Under the pieces are notes generated by a model that was given only the letters and a program-made list of their open reading frames with translations, did not search any database and was not told the DNA's origin. A stretch of 64,000 nucleotides of DNA from Linepithema humile (lineage: Eukaryota > Arthropoda > Insecta > Hymenoptera > Formicidae): assembly GCF_040581485.1 (NCBI RefSeq), contig NC_090128.1, positions 28,798,931 to 28,862,930 on the forward strand, given 5' to 3'. The translations under genes were made by a program, and so were the position numbers. Each line of letters opens with the position of its first letter. Position 1 is the stretch's first letter. Of this stretch, positions 9,978-20,535 are shown in pieces.

Positions 9978-12900
9978 GTGTTTGCGAAATTTCCGTAGTG
10001 CAACTTGGGGAAGTCGAATTCGTTTATCTTTGGCACCTGATGCGAGAAATTCACGTAGCGCAACACGGGGTAGTCGAATTCGTCGACTCTTGGCACCTGG
10101 TGCGAGAAATTCTCGTAAATTATAAATAATACTCTGGGCCTCGCAAATTTTCTATCCGCCCCTGGCAAACAGAGGAGAAGAAGGAAACGACGTTTCTTAT
10201 TAAAATATGAAAAACATCACTTTTTGAAGGCTTGTATCTCCGGAACGGCTGGACCAATTTTAATTTTCTTTGACTCAAATTACTCGTGACAATGTCACCT
10301 TTCAGGATATGCTATCTGTTTTTCAATATTTCTTATATTTTAGTTGCTACAAACCTCCGAAAAGTCGACTTTGTGCGCGCAGGATAAGAAACTTATGCCC
10401 GATTCCACCAACGAAGATTAACTTTAATCTCGGTTCAACTTACTCTTCACCTTTTTCTAATTCTTAGAACTAGAAAAAGATGAAGAGTAAGTTGAACCGA
10501 GATTAAAGTTAATCTACATTGGTGGAAATGGGCATTAGTAGTGTCATTTTTTTAACTTGGCCGGAGACACTACCGCGTGATAAGAATAAAGCTTAATTAA
10601 TTGTTATTACTCACTCTAAATAATATAAAATTTAGTTCAAATAATAAAGTAGTCACTGCCACTTTCTCATATACTATTTATTAGCATTATGTTTAAACGC
10701 AATAGTTACACAATAAACGAATATTATTTATGCATAAATTATATTCGTTTATATATACATGGGGCATTCTTTCTCAACTTTACACCCATGTTGCCCATTT
10801 TCTATTTGATCTAAAAATTTTTGTAAAAATCTCAAAATTTACAGAAAAATGTAAGCTTTCCAATGGCGCGTGGAAAAATTATTAAATTCAATTGGATCAT
10901 ACTTAAAATTTCAGAAAACCGAAAAAAATAATAAAAACGGTAATTATTCAAGTGTAGCGATTATTCATTCGACGTTTTTCTCTTCCAATTAACACTTTCG
11001 AGTACTCTGTTTATCTGTGCACTGTCGCATAAATCTAAACTAAAATGGCGGATCCAATATGGCCGCCAAAAATTTAAAATTTTAAGAAATTAACGGATTT
11101 TTGTAAAACTTAATACCAAAGAGTTTTTCTGTATGCTGAATACAAATCTCAAATCGGATTTTGAAAATTCAAAATGGCGGATCTAATACAATCACCAAAA
11201 ATATTGAAAAATTTAAGAAGTTAACGGATTCTTATAAAACTTGGTATCAGGAGTATATTTAGGACGCAGATTTTAAAATTTCATCATTAAATTCGTATTT
11301 ATTGACCTATTTGGTCTAAAGATGATCGAAAAACTATTAAAATTTATAACAAAATTCAAGTCCTCCATGGGCGCGTGGCAAAATTATCAAATTCAATTGG
11401 ATCATTATTTTTTTTCTGAGCCTAGTCAAAAAAGTTTCATAAAATAAGATCGTGAAATCCATTTTGTACACATTCGAGAGAGTTTCTCTACCGCAATATT
11501 ATCGCCATTCATTACAACATTTTAACGTTAAAAAACATTTCATTGTGATTCCGTAAATTTCTAAACGCTTTAATATTTGGATTTGTATACCCGACTCCCA
11601 TGGTTCTGGGCTTTTTTGTGCTTTGAGCGTTTCTCTGAGGTTTTCTTCGAACAGTTCTTTTCAGAGCTACTTTTAACCGTTCTTTTAGGACTGCTCTTAG
11701 AACAATACTACAGAAAATTCTATTATCTGTACTATTTTTGATCGTGAATCTTAGAATTTGATTTGAAATATGTCCAGTATACACGGTGATAGATGTTGCA
11801 ATCCCTACAATGTGGAAGGTCACAGAGGGAAAGATCTTCGACGCATTTCGAGTGTTATCAAACGATTATTCCCAAAATTTCCAGATAATGCTAAAATTTG
11901 CAGCATGTAGGAAAATGAAATATCCTCGCATGAATGAAGATACGCACGTCTCATCGAGTCTTGATAAAACGTTTAATAATTGTACTCATAATACTGAACA
12001 GTATATTTCTGTATCTTCCGGTGCATCTTCATTAAACGATTTGATGTAGCTCCACCAGTTCCAGAGGTTCTGAGAAATCACTGTTTCGTCCCAATCAACA
12101 AAGAAATGGTGATTAAGAGATATTCCAATGCTGGTAATAGTTCGACTTTTTCATATCAAGATTTCAAAAAGTAGGGGGTAAGAGCTCAGGCGACATCAGA
12201 ATCAGAGGTATCTCTAGTATCAAGTTTTATAAAAATCTGTCAATTTCCTAAATTTTCAATATTTTTGGTCTTCATATTAGATCTGACATTTTCAGTTTTT
12301 GAAATCCGACTTAAGATTTGTATTTAGCTGGCCGTAAAACTCTCTGTTCAAATGTTATAAAACTCCCTTACTTTAAAAAATTTTTCAAGTTCTTAGTTGC
12401 CATATTAGATCCGCCATTTTCAATTTTCGAAATGCGACTTTAGATTCGTTATTAGCAACCCGAAAAAGTCCCTGATACCAAGTATTATAAAAATTCGTTA
12501 ATTTCTAAAAATTTTCAAAATGTTTTGGTGGCCATATTGGATCCGCCATTTTGTATTTTTAAAAGATAACTTTAGACTCGTATACAGTAACTCGAAAAAC
12601 CCCTTGATACCAAGTTTTATAAAAATTAGTTAATTTCTTAAATTTTTTAAATTTTTGGCGGCCATATTGGATCCGCCATTTTAGTTTAGACTTATGTGAC
12701 AGTGCACAGATAAACAGAGTACTCGAAAGTGTTAATTGGAAGAGAAAAACGTCGAATGAATAATCGCTACACTTGAATAATTATCGTTTTTATTTTTTTT
12801 TTTCGGTTTTCTGAAATTGTAAGTATGATTCAATTGAATTTGATAATTTTGTCACGCGCCATTGGAAAGCTTACATTTTTCTGTAAATTTTAAGATTTTT

Positions 12901-13249
12901 TCAAAAATTTTTAATTCAAATAGAAAATGGACAGCATGGGTGTAAAGTTGAGGGAGAATGCCCCTATTATATTTATCCCGTAATCTCAGAGAAGCAATTA
13001 ATATTATATAACGGATTAATAAGTTTTTTCTAATTATACTTTTGTATTTATTTATTTCAGTATCTTTATGGAGCTCAAATCGAAAAATGGTGGAGAGAAT
13101 TTTTTCTTTAAACAACTTACGAATCTACTGTAATATATTTGTAGATCAATCATTAGTACTTACGGGCGAATTAGAAAAAGTTGAACAAAATGGAAATGAA
13201 ATTATACTTCTTGACTTTCTATATAGATGTAATTTGAACATTGCGTGTG
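5852..13249 (+). CDS. CYP4-clan cytochrome P450, 5' part only (4 exons)
   Basis: Exons are 5852-6017, 7403-7509, 7718-7805 and 13061-13249; all junctions are GT-AG and in phase, giving 183 codons. The N-terminus is a membrane anchor (VTVTLITLICLGVNYIL) followed by the proline-rich hinge LPGPTGYPLVGS. Exon 2 has FRIWFGNTAYIGVYDGEHIK, exon 3 FKPALGTGLITSH, and exon 4 the NRK...LEKVEQNG...LNIACG stretch, which aligns with the CYP4 B-to-D helix region. Microsomal P450s of this clan oxidise fatty acids, hormones and xenobiotics. In exon 4 the usual TFH-like motif is replaced by IFS. The I-helix, the ExxR motif and the haem cysteine loop were not found before 22 kb, so the gene is probably truncated and perhaps dead. 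Intron 3 is 5.25 kb and full of mobile elements. Promoter, start and splice sites are intact, so a short transcript is possible. No subfamily is assigned. Confidence 0.7.
6119..6520. repeat. Direct repeat pair in P450 intron 1
   Basis: About 75 bp containing GAATACAGGCGGATATAG and AATTACAGAGTTCTCTC occurs at 6119-6197 and again at 6441-6520 with few changes. The 245 bp between them include a serine-rich 65-codon ORF (6259-6456) with a TCG repeat; I do not call it a gene. The arrangement could be a small element with terminal direct repeats or a tandem duplication. Confidence 0.45.
6657..6809. mobile_element. Palindromic MITE, 153 bp (copy 1 of a family also at 24594)
   Basis: The ends are GCCGAGAGCACAAGCTTTTA and a complement ending AAGTCTGTGCTCCGGC. 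The arms carry repeated ATAAGCATAAGGAAATTGAT. The same element occurs at 24594-25333, where it is interrupted, and a fragment lies near 20640-20690. No clear target duplication is visible here. Confidence 0.65.
7834..8659. mobile_element. Long-TIR element inside P450 intron 3
   Basis: Arms of about 150-170 bp start GGGAGGGTCTCAACTGC and end GCAGTTGAGACTCTCCC. They contain short repeated motifs (TTGCCGACA, GATTGCCTACA). Between them are variants of a GCACACATACACATT repeat and two copies of a segment with TTCAACATGGGTTTAC. No transposase is recognised; ORFs inside translate repeats. It starts 29 bp after the exon 3 donor. Confidence 0.65.
8660..8975. repeat. Inverted repeat flanked by AT-rich arms
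   Basis: AAAATAACAAAATATTTATT and following bases up to the AACTTGGTGCTGC motif (8660-8705) are matched in reverse at 8927-8975 (GGCAGTGCCAAGTTTTTTTG). The inside is GC-rich with a run of C at about 8733-8741. AACTTGGCGC-type motifs recur at about 18540 and 52330, pointing to one dispersed family. Confidence 0.5.
9290..9439. repeat. Short palindrome, about 150 bp
   Basis: TTAGTTAATATGTAATTAAG on the left is complemented by CTTAATTACATATTAACTAA on the right, around a short AT-rich loop. It is probably a MITE remnant; no duplication is resolved. Confidence 0.5.
9645..9910. repeat. Inverted repeat, about 60-bp arms
   Basis: The left arm (about 9645-9705) carries ATATAAAATCTAAAATATCT and AATCTTACCGTAATA. 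The right arm (about 9850-9910) is its complement. The spacer is AT-rich. It looks like a MITE or foldback remnant. Confidence 0.5.
9917..9975. repeat. (CT)n microsatellite
   Basis: About 29 CT units with one CC interruption. ORFs of Ser-Leu or Arg-Glu repeats over it are artefacts. Confidence 0.9.
10396..10534. mobile_element. MITE, 139 bp, perfect TTA duplication (Harbinger-like)
   Basis: The left end reads TGCCCGATTCCACCAA and the right end TTGGTGGAAATGGGCA. The arms contain AACTTTAATCTCGGTTCAAC and fold completely. TTA flanks both sides (10393-10395 and 10535-10537), the preferred target of PIF/Harbinger elements. The near-identical arms suggest recent insertion. Confidence 0.75.
10761..12964. 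mobile_element. 2.2-kb foldback element with arms of several hundred bp
   Basis: It starts GGGGCATTCTTTCTC and ends with a near-complement, GAGGGAGAATGCCCC. Homology between arms continues for about 300-400 bp, including AACACTTTCGAGTACTCTG and the ATGGCGGATCCAATATGG motif. That GGCGGATCCAATATGGC unit recurs in degenerate form several times in each arm (near 11045 and 11170; 12400, 12540 and 12660). The centre (11500-12130) has an 87-codon ORF at 11786-12049 with no known similarity. No transposase and no clear target duplication were seen. Confidence 0.65.
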
Positions 13250-14652
13250 GTAAGAATAAGTAACTCTATTATCTTGTAAAATGTCTACTTTTGTATATTA
13301 TAAAACAATTTTAAAATAAGAATTGTTTGCTAAAAATACAATTTTTCTGTATTTTTGTAAACATTTCTAAAATTTTTGAAAAACAAATTAAAATAAAATT
13401 GTGAAATTTTTCGTAATTTACAATTACGTAACTACAGACTTCAAACGTATATTATTAATAGAGTGTTGATTTTAAATTGTCTTATTTGTATACATTACAA
13501 AGCATTATAAAAAGTTATATACTTCTAAACTAAATAATATTAAAAATATATAAAATATTAAAATATAATATTAAAATAAGGATTTAAAGTATATAATTTA
13601 TAACCTTTTTTTTAACAATAAATATAAGATATATATGTATATATTGATATCATCTCAGGTAGCACGTGCTTGTTTCATATACGTTTCCTATATGTGCCAG
13701 TTATTATGAAAGTGGCCTAAGTCATATATTTCTCGTTTCGAGATATTCAAACTTTTGCGTTTGACCATATTAAAAATATTTTTCCATCATGGTGCAAAAT
13801 TTATCAAAAATTATAATGTTCTCCTGATGTTAAATTTATCTAAGATCATTAAATTTTATGAATAACTTGCACGAAACTGTGTGTTTTTAACCGTTGAATG
13901 ACTTATATTACTTTCAAAACTAATAGTAGTCCTAATTGATGATTTACGATAACAAAAAATTAATAAATTTAATTTAAAAAATAACTTGAAAAGAAACAAA
14001 TTTATTTACTTTTAGAATTGTATTAACTATTTTAATTGTATTAATTATTTTTTTTAATTATTATTTTATCCGTTTCCATTTTTTGCAAACATTATTTCGT
14101 GGTACTAAGTCTATGAAACACAACGACCAATATAACCTCAATTAGTAATTTAATGTTTCGCAAAATTATTACGGCAATTTAATTATATTAAGCATTATTT
14201 ACATTATTGATAATACATTTATAAATAAATATGAAATATTTTTGTAAAGTTAAATTTACCTGAGCCGCTGTCTGACGACATAATAGAAAAATATGTTGAA
14301 AATTATGATAATATTACTTTTTCTATCGCAATGTTAGCAAAAAAATGACTTATGCCACTATCAAAATAAGCATGCAACTACACCTGTTAATAATGAAAAT
14401 GACAACTTTATTTTAATGCTTATTTCATGGTAACTTTGAAAAAATTCTTCAATAATAATAAAATATAGTTGATATAATATAATACTAAATAAAAATCTAA
14501 TTTTTTTTTTGGTTTTGTGACTTAGACCACTTTCATATAATAACCGGTACATATGTATCTAATGTTTTTTAACCGTCAAGCAACGATAACAAACGTTTTT
14601 GTAACCATTATTTAAAAAACGTTTTTTCCACATTTTTTTGACCGTCCTACTC
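13250..14652. other. AT-rich non-coding stretch after P450 exon 4
   Basis: It opens with the exon 4 donor (GTAAGA). I searched for the next P450 exons (I-helix AGxDT, ExxR, haem FxxGxxxC) and saw none. The rest is low-complexity AT-rich sequence without a recognised repeat. Confidence 0.5.
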
Positions 14653-15240
14653 TTATCAAGAGACACGGTAGTGTCTCGCGCCAAGTTCACGCGCAGCGCA
14701 AGACCGACCGTGTATCTTTACGCGAGCCCGAAAGTTGAGACGAGCCGAGATTATCGGATCTCAATAACGGCTGGGCCGATTGAGTTGTTGTTAGGCTCAA
14801 TCGATAGCGCATACCCAAATTACATAAGAAAAGTATGCTTGTTTTTACTGTAGGTGCTGTAGAAAAAAAGTTATAATAGTCCAAAGTCGAAATGTCTAAA
14901 ATAGTACGATAAAAATGTCCAGCTAAAATGTCCATGTTCCGATTTCTGACGTTAGGTGCGCTGATGGCGCTGAGAAGCCGCGCGGCGCGCGCTTACGTTG
15001 GCATTTGCATTTATTTATCAAGAGACACGGTAGTGTCTCGCGCCAAGTTCACGCGCAGCGCAAGACCGACCGTGTATCTTTACGCGAGCACATGAGCTGA
15101 TAGGAGTCGAGATTTTCATATCTCAATAATGCGTGGACCGATCGAATTTATAATAGGCTCAATCGATAGAGCACATGCGATTTACATAATAAAAGTATCT
15201 TTACTTTTTTTGTACATGCTTTCTAAAAAACTATATTAAT
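14653..15240. repeat. Direct repeat with a 75-bp identical core
   Basis: 14653-14727 and 15015-15089 are identical, from TTATCAAGAGACACGG through CGCGCAGCGCAAGACCG to TACGCGAGC. Diverging similarity continues for about another 140 bp (CTCAATCGATAG and TTACATAA motifs shared). A related shortened copy in reverse lies at about 10551-10582 (AACTTGGCCGGAGACACTAC). Identity is from a mobile family I cannot name; the two copies could be ends of one small element. Confidence 0.55.
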
Positions 15241-15682
15241 TGCCAAAGTTTGCCAAAGTTTGCCAAAGTCGAAATATGCCGAAATCTATGTAAGCTTGGT
15301 CGTCGTCGTCTGTTCGTCATCCTTCTCTAATATATAAGTTTTTCCTTTGTCAACTAGAAGCATCAAAATGCGACATGGTTGTCCTTTTCTACATCCCGTG
15401 AAATGTCAATTCCCGCATAAGAGCGTCTTTTTTCTTTCCTTTCTTTTTCTAAAAGATGTCTGTCCTTTTTCAACATGGCGGCGCTCAGACCTGTCAGCTC
15501 GCAGCTTTGATGACACTAATCACATTGATATAATTAATATCGGTCGTAAAATGTATATGTAACGTGTTGTGGAGACGAATAGAGATAGTGTATATCAAAA
15601 TAATAGTATTCTTTATAAAAAAAATTTTTCTCGTCTTGAAGTGCAGAAGTGTAGCAACACACATGCTGACAACACTCTTAAA

Positions 15683-17560
15683 GGGAACGTTCACAAGTGT
15701 CCCCTCCCGATTTGATTCTCCTTGAAATATGTTGTAAAACATATAATTTGAGAAGACACGTATTTTTTTATAGCGGCCCTAACTCAAATTTAAAGGGTGA
15801 AACACCCTTTTGAAAAAAACGAGTTTTTTCTTTGTGTGTAACTATCGCCAAAACCGTAGGAGATATAAAAAAATGTTTCAAGTAGAAGTTGTATGGCTTG
15901 TAATGGGCTTTATAACTGTGTAGTTGGATTTTCAAAAATGTAATTTTTTTTAATTTACTCTTACCCCTTGGTATTATTTTTTCGAATTTCAAAATTTTTG
16001 TAATGACAAAAGTTGTAGCATTTTTTACGCTAAATTCAACCATATATGATTTTATTATGTTCCGAAATCGCATCTTTCAAAAATAAGTCATCAGTATCAT
16101 ATTATATGCGTCGCGCTGCATGACGCATTGTTTATACCGCACTTGTGTTGCGCAATAGTCGTTAAATAAATATAAAAATGACATGTTATCATATATTTAA
16201 GGAAGAAAAGTTAACTAAAATTGTTGCTAAAGCATCCCTTCCACATTACACTCTTATAGATAATCGCTGCATTTCGTATGCAGCGCGTTGTCATATACAA
16301 GTTAGCTATCAGCGCATATTACACTTTGAAGTTTTGCTTGCAGTGACCACGGGAAAATAATTTATGAAACGAAAACAGTGAATGAATCAATCTATTCAAC
16401 ATATATCCACCCTGACTCTACTCTCTTGGCCCGACTTGACTGACAATGAATAAAATTCTGTACATACTCTTTTTCAATAATTTTAATATACTGCGATATA
16501 TTCTACATACTATTACATTCTATTAAATTATTACGATTTTTTTAAACTATGGTATATAAAATCTTGAAATATAAAATGTATATTATAAGTATAATTATAA
16601 TATATTGATACAATAAATAAGCTTTTATATATATATAAGCTTATTTATATATATTATAATTATACTTATAATATACATTTTATATACCATAGTTTAAAAA
16701 AATCGTAGTAATTTAGTGGAATGTAATAGCATGTAGAATCACAGTATATTAAAATTATTGAAAAAGAGTAAACTGTACAGAATTTTATATTTTATTTCAT
16801 TCTCAGTCAAGTCGGGCCAAGAAGGTAGAGTCAGGGTAGATATATGTTGAATAGATTGATTCATTCACTGTTTTCGTTTCATAAATTATTTTCCCGTGGT
16901 CACTGCAAGCAAAACTTCAAAGTGTAATATGCGCTGATAGCTAACTTGCATATAACAACGCGCTGCGCACGAAATGCAGCGATTATCTATAAGAGTGTAA
17001 TGTGAAAGAGATGCTTTAGCAACAATTTTAGTTAACTTTTCTTTCTCAAATATATAATAACATGTCATTTTTATATTTGTTTTGCGACTATGCACAACAC
17101 AAGTGCGGTATAAACGGTCATGCAGCGCGACGCATATAATGTGATACTGATGACTCATTTTTGAAAGATGTGATTTCGAAACATAATAAAATCATATATG
17201 GTTGAATTCAGCGTAAAAAATGCTACAACTTTTGTCATTACAAAAATTTTGAAATTTGAAAAAATAATAACAAGGGGTGGGGGTAAATTAAAAAAAATTT
17301 CATTTTTTGAAAATTTAACTACACAGTTATAAAGTCCATTACAAGCCATACAACTTCTATTTGAAATATTTTTTTATCTCCTACGGTTTTGGCGATAGTT
17401 ACACACAAAGAAAAAAATCGTTTTTTTTTCAAAGGAGTGTTTGATCCCTTAAATTTGAGTTAGGGCCGCTATAAAAAAATACGTGTCTCCTCAAATTGTA
17501 TGTTTTACAACATATTTCAAGGAAAATCAAATCGGGGAGGGGACACTTGTGAACGTTCCC
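15683..17560. mobile_element. 1.88-kb near-perfect palindrome (long-TIR element)
   Basis: It begins GGGAACGTTCACAAGTGTCC and ends with the complement at 17560. Homology between arms runs almost to the centre near 16622, where AAGCTTTTATATATATATA folds. Both arms carry the same two reading-frame fragments (one ends LLAVTTGK), so the peptides predicted on both strands are mirror images and not genes. No transposase is present. The flanks (CTCTTAA left, TTGTTAG right) give no clean duplication. Confidence 0.7.
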
Positions 17561-17974
17561 TTGTTAGTATTTTGTAGTTAGTGGACAGAAAGTGTACTTT
17601 GTGCACATTGGTGGAATCGGCAGGTATGTAATGTTTATAGAGAAGAAATGTCTAACACTTGGATTGAAGCTGACGATACGCTAATTAAAAAAAGACAATG
17701 GCCTAGAGGTGCTAAAGATGTTTTTGTCATTCTTACAGAAATTTGATCAAAAGTAATCTGTTTTTATATATGAAAAAACGCAATAACTTAGAAATACAAA
17801 TGGTTTTTTATACCCTTTTTATGATCACTAATAATTTTCTTATAAAACATGTTGTAAAATATAAAAAAAAATTATTAGGTTTGTATAAATTAAGATTTCT
17901 ATAATCAAAAAGAGGATTGTCGTATTGAAAATATGACGGGAGTGATGGTGGGATATTATTACCATTATTTTTAC
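17561..17974. other. Non-coding spacer between two large palindromes
   Basis: A short frame from the ATG at 17649 reads MSNTWIEADDTLIKKRQWPR and stops soon after. I do not recognise it and do not call it a gene. The remainder is AT-rich. Confidence 0.35.
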
Positions 17975-19193
17975 TAAAAAAAAAGAATCATATTTATTAA
18001 AATTATTTTTACTAAAAAAAAGAAATGATATCTCACAAAAAAACCTTTTTTTTTAAAAAAGGTAAAAAAAGGGCGCCAAGTACACGCCTTGTTATATTTA
18101 AAAAAAGTTTTCCTCATAAAAAAACCTTTCCAAAAAATTGTTTTTTTTTTAAAAAGTTTTCCTCATAAAAAACCTTTTCAAAGAACTGTACTTTCAAAAA
18201 TATATTATATTAAAAAAAAGTTTTTCTCACAAAAAACCTTTCCAAAAAAAGTTGTATATATTAAATAAAAATTTGCTACATATTCTGTCTATAAAAGAGG
18301 TGATATCAGAAAATGACGCCAAGTTTAAATAAAGAACCTTTCAAAAAAAGTTGCATGTATATCTAATTATTTATTTAAAAATGATATTTATGTTTATATC
18401 TAGTTAATTCTTTTTAAGTATACTTTTTAAAATAATTGCATTTGTATCTAGTTATTTTTTTTATATCTGTATCTAGTTAAATAAAAAAATTTTTCAAATT
18501 TAATCAAAATAAAAAAATATTACAAAATTTCGCAAAAAACTTGGCGCTGCTATAAAATAGCCTTCATTGCTCTATAATATTTTAAGATGTATAATAATAT
18601 TTTAAGGCTATTTTATAGCAGCGCCAAGTTTTTTGCAAAATTTTGTAATATTTTTTTATTTTGATTAAATTTGAAAAATTTTTTTATTTAACTAGATACA
18701 GATATAAAAAAAATAACTAGATACAAATGCAATTATTTTAAAAAGTATACTTAAAAAGAATTAACTAGATATAAACATAAATATCATTTTTAAATAAATA
18801 ATTAGATATACATGCAACTTTTTTTGAAAGGTTCTTTATTTAAACTTGGCGTCATTTTCTGATATCACCTCTTTTATAGACAGAATATGTAGCAAATTTT
18901 TATTTAATATATACAACTTTTTTTGGAAAGGTTTTTTGTGAGAAAAACTTTTTTTTAATATAATATATTTTTGAAAGTACAGTTCTTTGAAAAGGTTTTT
19001 TATGAGGAAAACTTTTTAAAAAAAAAACAATTTTTTGGAAAGGTTTTTTTATGAGGAAAACTTTTTTTAAATATAACAAGGCGTGTACTTGGCGCCCTTT
19101 TTTTACCTTTTTTAAAAAAAAAGGTTTTTTTGTGAGATATCATTTCTTTTTTTTAGTAAAAATAATTTTAATAAATATGATTCTTTTTTTTTA
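17975..19193. mobile_element. 1.2-kb palindrome of the AACTTGGCGC family
   Basis: The left end, TAAAAAAAAAGAATCAT, is mirrored at 19193. The arms of about 600 bp match closely, including GATATCAGAAAATGACGCC and CAAAAAACTTGGCGCTGC, around a centre near 18585. It is very rich in A and T runs. No ORF of interest. Fragments of the same family lie at 1240-1490, 8690, 8930, about 19790-20010 and 52326. Confidence 0.7.
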
Positions 19194-19439
19194 GTTAACT
19201 TTTTACGATAAATATTGCAAGGAATCGATTTATATAAAAAAATTAGGATAGTTTTATTTAACAAAATAAAGATGACCTTCAAATCTTCGAAGCACCTCCA
19301 CCAAGGTCAAACTAATATTCTTATCTTTTTTCTTCCTCTAAACCTTACAACTTTTATTTGAAAGATTTTTTTTTTATAACGCATTGTTTTTGAGATATTA
19401 CAATTGTCTAAGTTAAAATGGGACACCCTGTATATATAT
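19194..19439. other. AT-rich spacer ending in a CCCTGTATA terminus
   Basis: It contains AAAATGGGACACCCTGTATA near its end, the same type of terminus as at 4594-4778, and is probably the end of a separate transposon. No gene is seen. Confidence 0.35.
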
Positions 19440-20045
19440 AGAGGACCTATTCAGACCTATACATACATATATACATTTTTGGAATAATATATACGACAGC
19501 TTTTTTTTGAAAGGTTTATATATACAACAACTTTTTTTGGAAGATTTGCGTGTTTATATAAACAACTTTTTTTTGGAAGGTTTGTTAATATATATACGAC
19601 ATTTATTTTTGGAAGATTAATTTTTTTGGAAGGTTAATATATACAACAGCTTTTTTTTGAAAGGTTTATATATACAACAACTTTTTTTGGAAGGTTTACG
19701 TGTATACAACAACTTTTTTTTGGTATACAATAACTTTTTTTGGAAGGTTTGCGTGTATACAACAACTTTTTTTTGGAAGATTTGCGTGCACTTGGCGCCT
19801 TTTCTTTACCTTTTTTTTAAAAGGTAATTTGTTGATTTTCAAATATACAACAACTTTTTTGTTAGGTAAAATACACAACAACTTTTTTGTAAGGTTTGCG
19901 TGTTTATATATACAACAACTTTTTTTGGGAGGTTTGCGTGTATACAACTTTTTTTTGGAAGATTTGCGTGTACTTGGCGCCTTTTCTTTACCTTTTTTTA
20001 AAAAGGTAATTTGTTGATATAAAATATACAACTTTTTTGTATATA
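19440..20045. repeat. Degenerate tandem array, unit about 35-40 bp
   Basis: The unit resembles ATATACAACAACTTTTTTTT followed by GGAAGGTTTGCGTG and is repeated about a dozen times. Two larger modules end CTTGGCGCCTTTTCTTTACC. ORFs across it on both strands (19696-20031) translate the repeat and are not genes. Confidence 0.75.
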
Positions 20046-20392
20046 TAGTAACTCGAATATCTCAAGGATTATCCGGTTCAGAATGGGCGTACGCCCGTCC
20101 TGACAATAAATGTACTAGAATATACAGGCACGCGCACTTATTATAATAATATAATAATTATAAAATTTAAATATTTTTTTTACATTTATATTATTTTAAA
20201 TAACCGTTAAAATAACCTTTGCTTTTAAACTATCAAACTGTCAGAATAATCGAGATAACCAGTCAGCGTCGCGGAAAAGCGTCAACAATACATTTCGAGA
20301 CTTTCGAGATTTTCGATACATTCGAATATTTATTCTACATGCGTTTTAAGAGTGGAAAATTGCTCCAAATTCCTGAGCACTAGCATCACAAT
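20046..20392. other. Non-coding spacer
   Basis: No gene or named repeat is seen. AAT at 20390-20392 is the left duplication of the next element. Confidence 0.4.
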
Positions 20393-20535
20393 GGGCTTGT
20401 TCGTTTTAGCTACACTGGGGCTGCTCTGGTTCTGCTCTACACAGGATAATACAGGACAGATAAATAGTTTGTCCTGTATTATCTTGTTTAGAGCAGACCC
20501 AGAGCTGCCCCAGTGCAGCTAAAACAAACAAGCCC
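20393..20535. mobile_element. MITE, 143 bp, AAT duplication
   Basis: The ends are GGGCTTGTTCGTTTTAGCT and its complement. The arms contain CACTGGGGCTGCTCTGG and a central palindrome AATACAGGACAGA. AAT lies on both sides (20390-20392 and 20536-20538). It has no coding capacity. Confidence 0.7.

Noticed and set aside
11786..12049. 87-codon ORF in the centre of the 10761-12964 foldback
   Set aside because: No recognisable motif, atypical composition, and no sign of splicing; kept only as part of the element description.
15474..15513. Start-like CAACATGGCGGCGCTCAG after a pyrimidine tract, resembling a ribosomal-protein gene start
   Set aside because: The frame stops after 11 codons with no donor site placed to continue it.
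16178..17158. Paired ORFs ending LLAVTTGK on opposite strands
   Set aside because: Mirror translations of the 1.88-kb palindrome; no known domain.
19696..20031. Long ORFs on both strands with CIHANLPKK-like repeats
   Set aside because: They are translations of the tandem DNA array in both directions.
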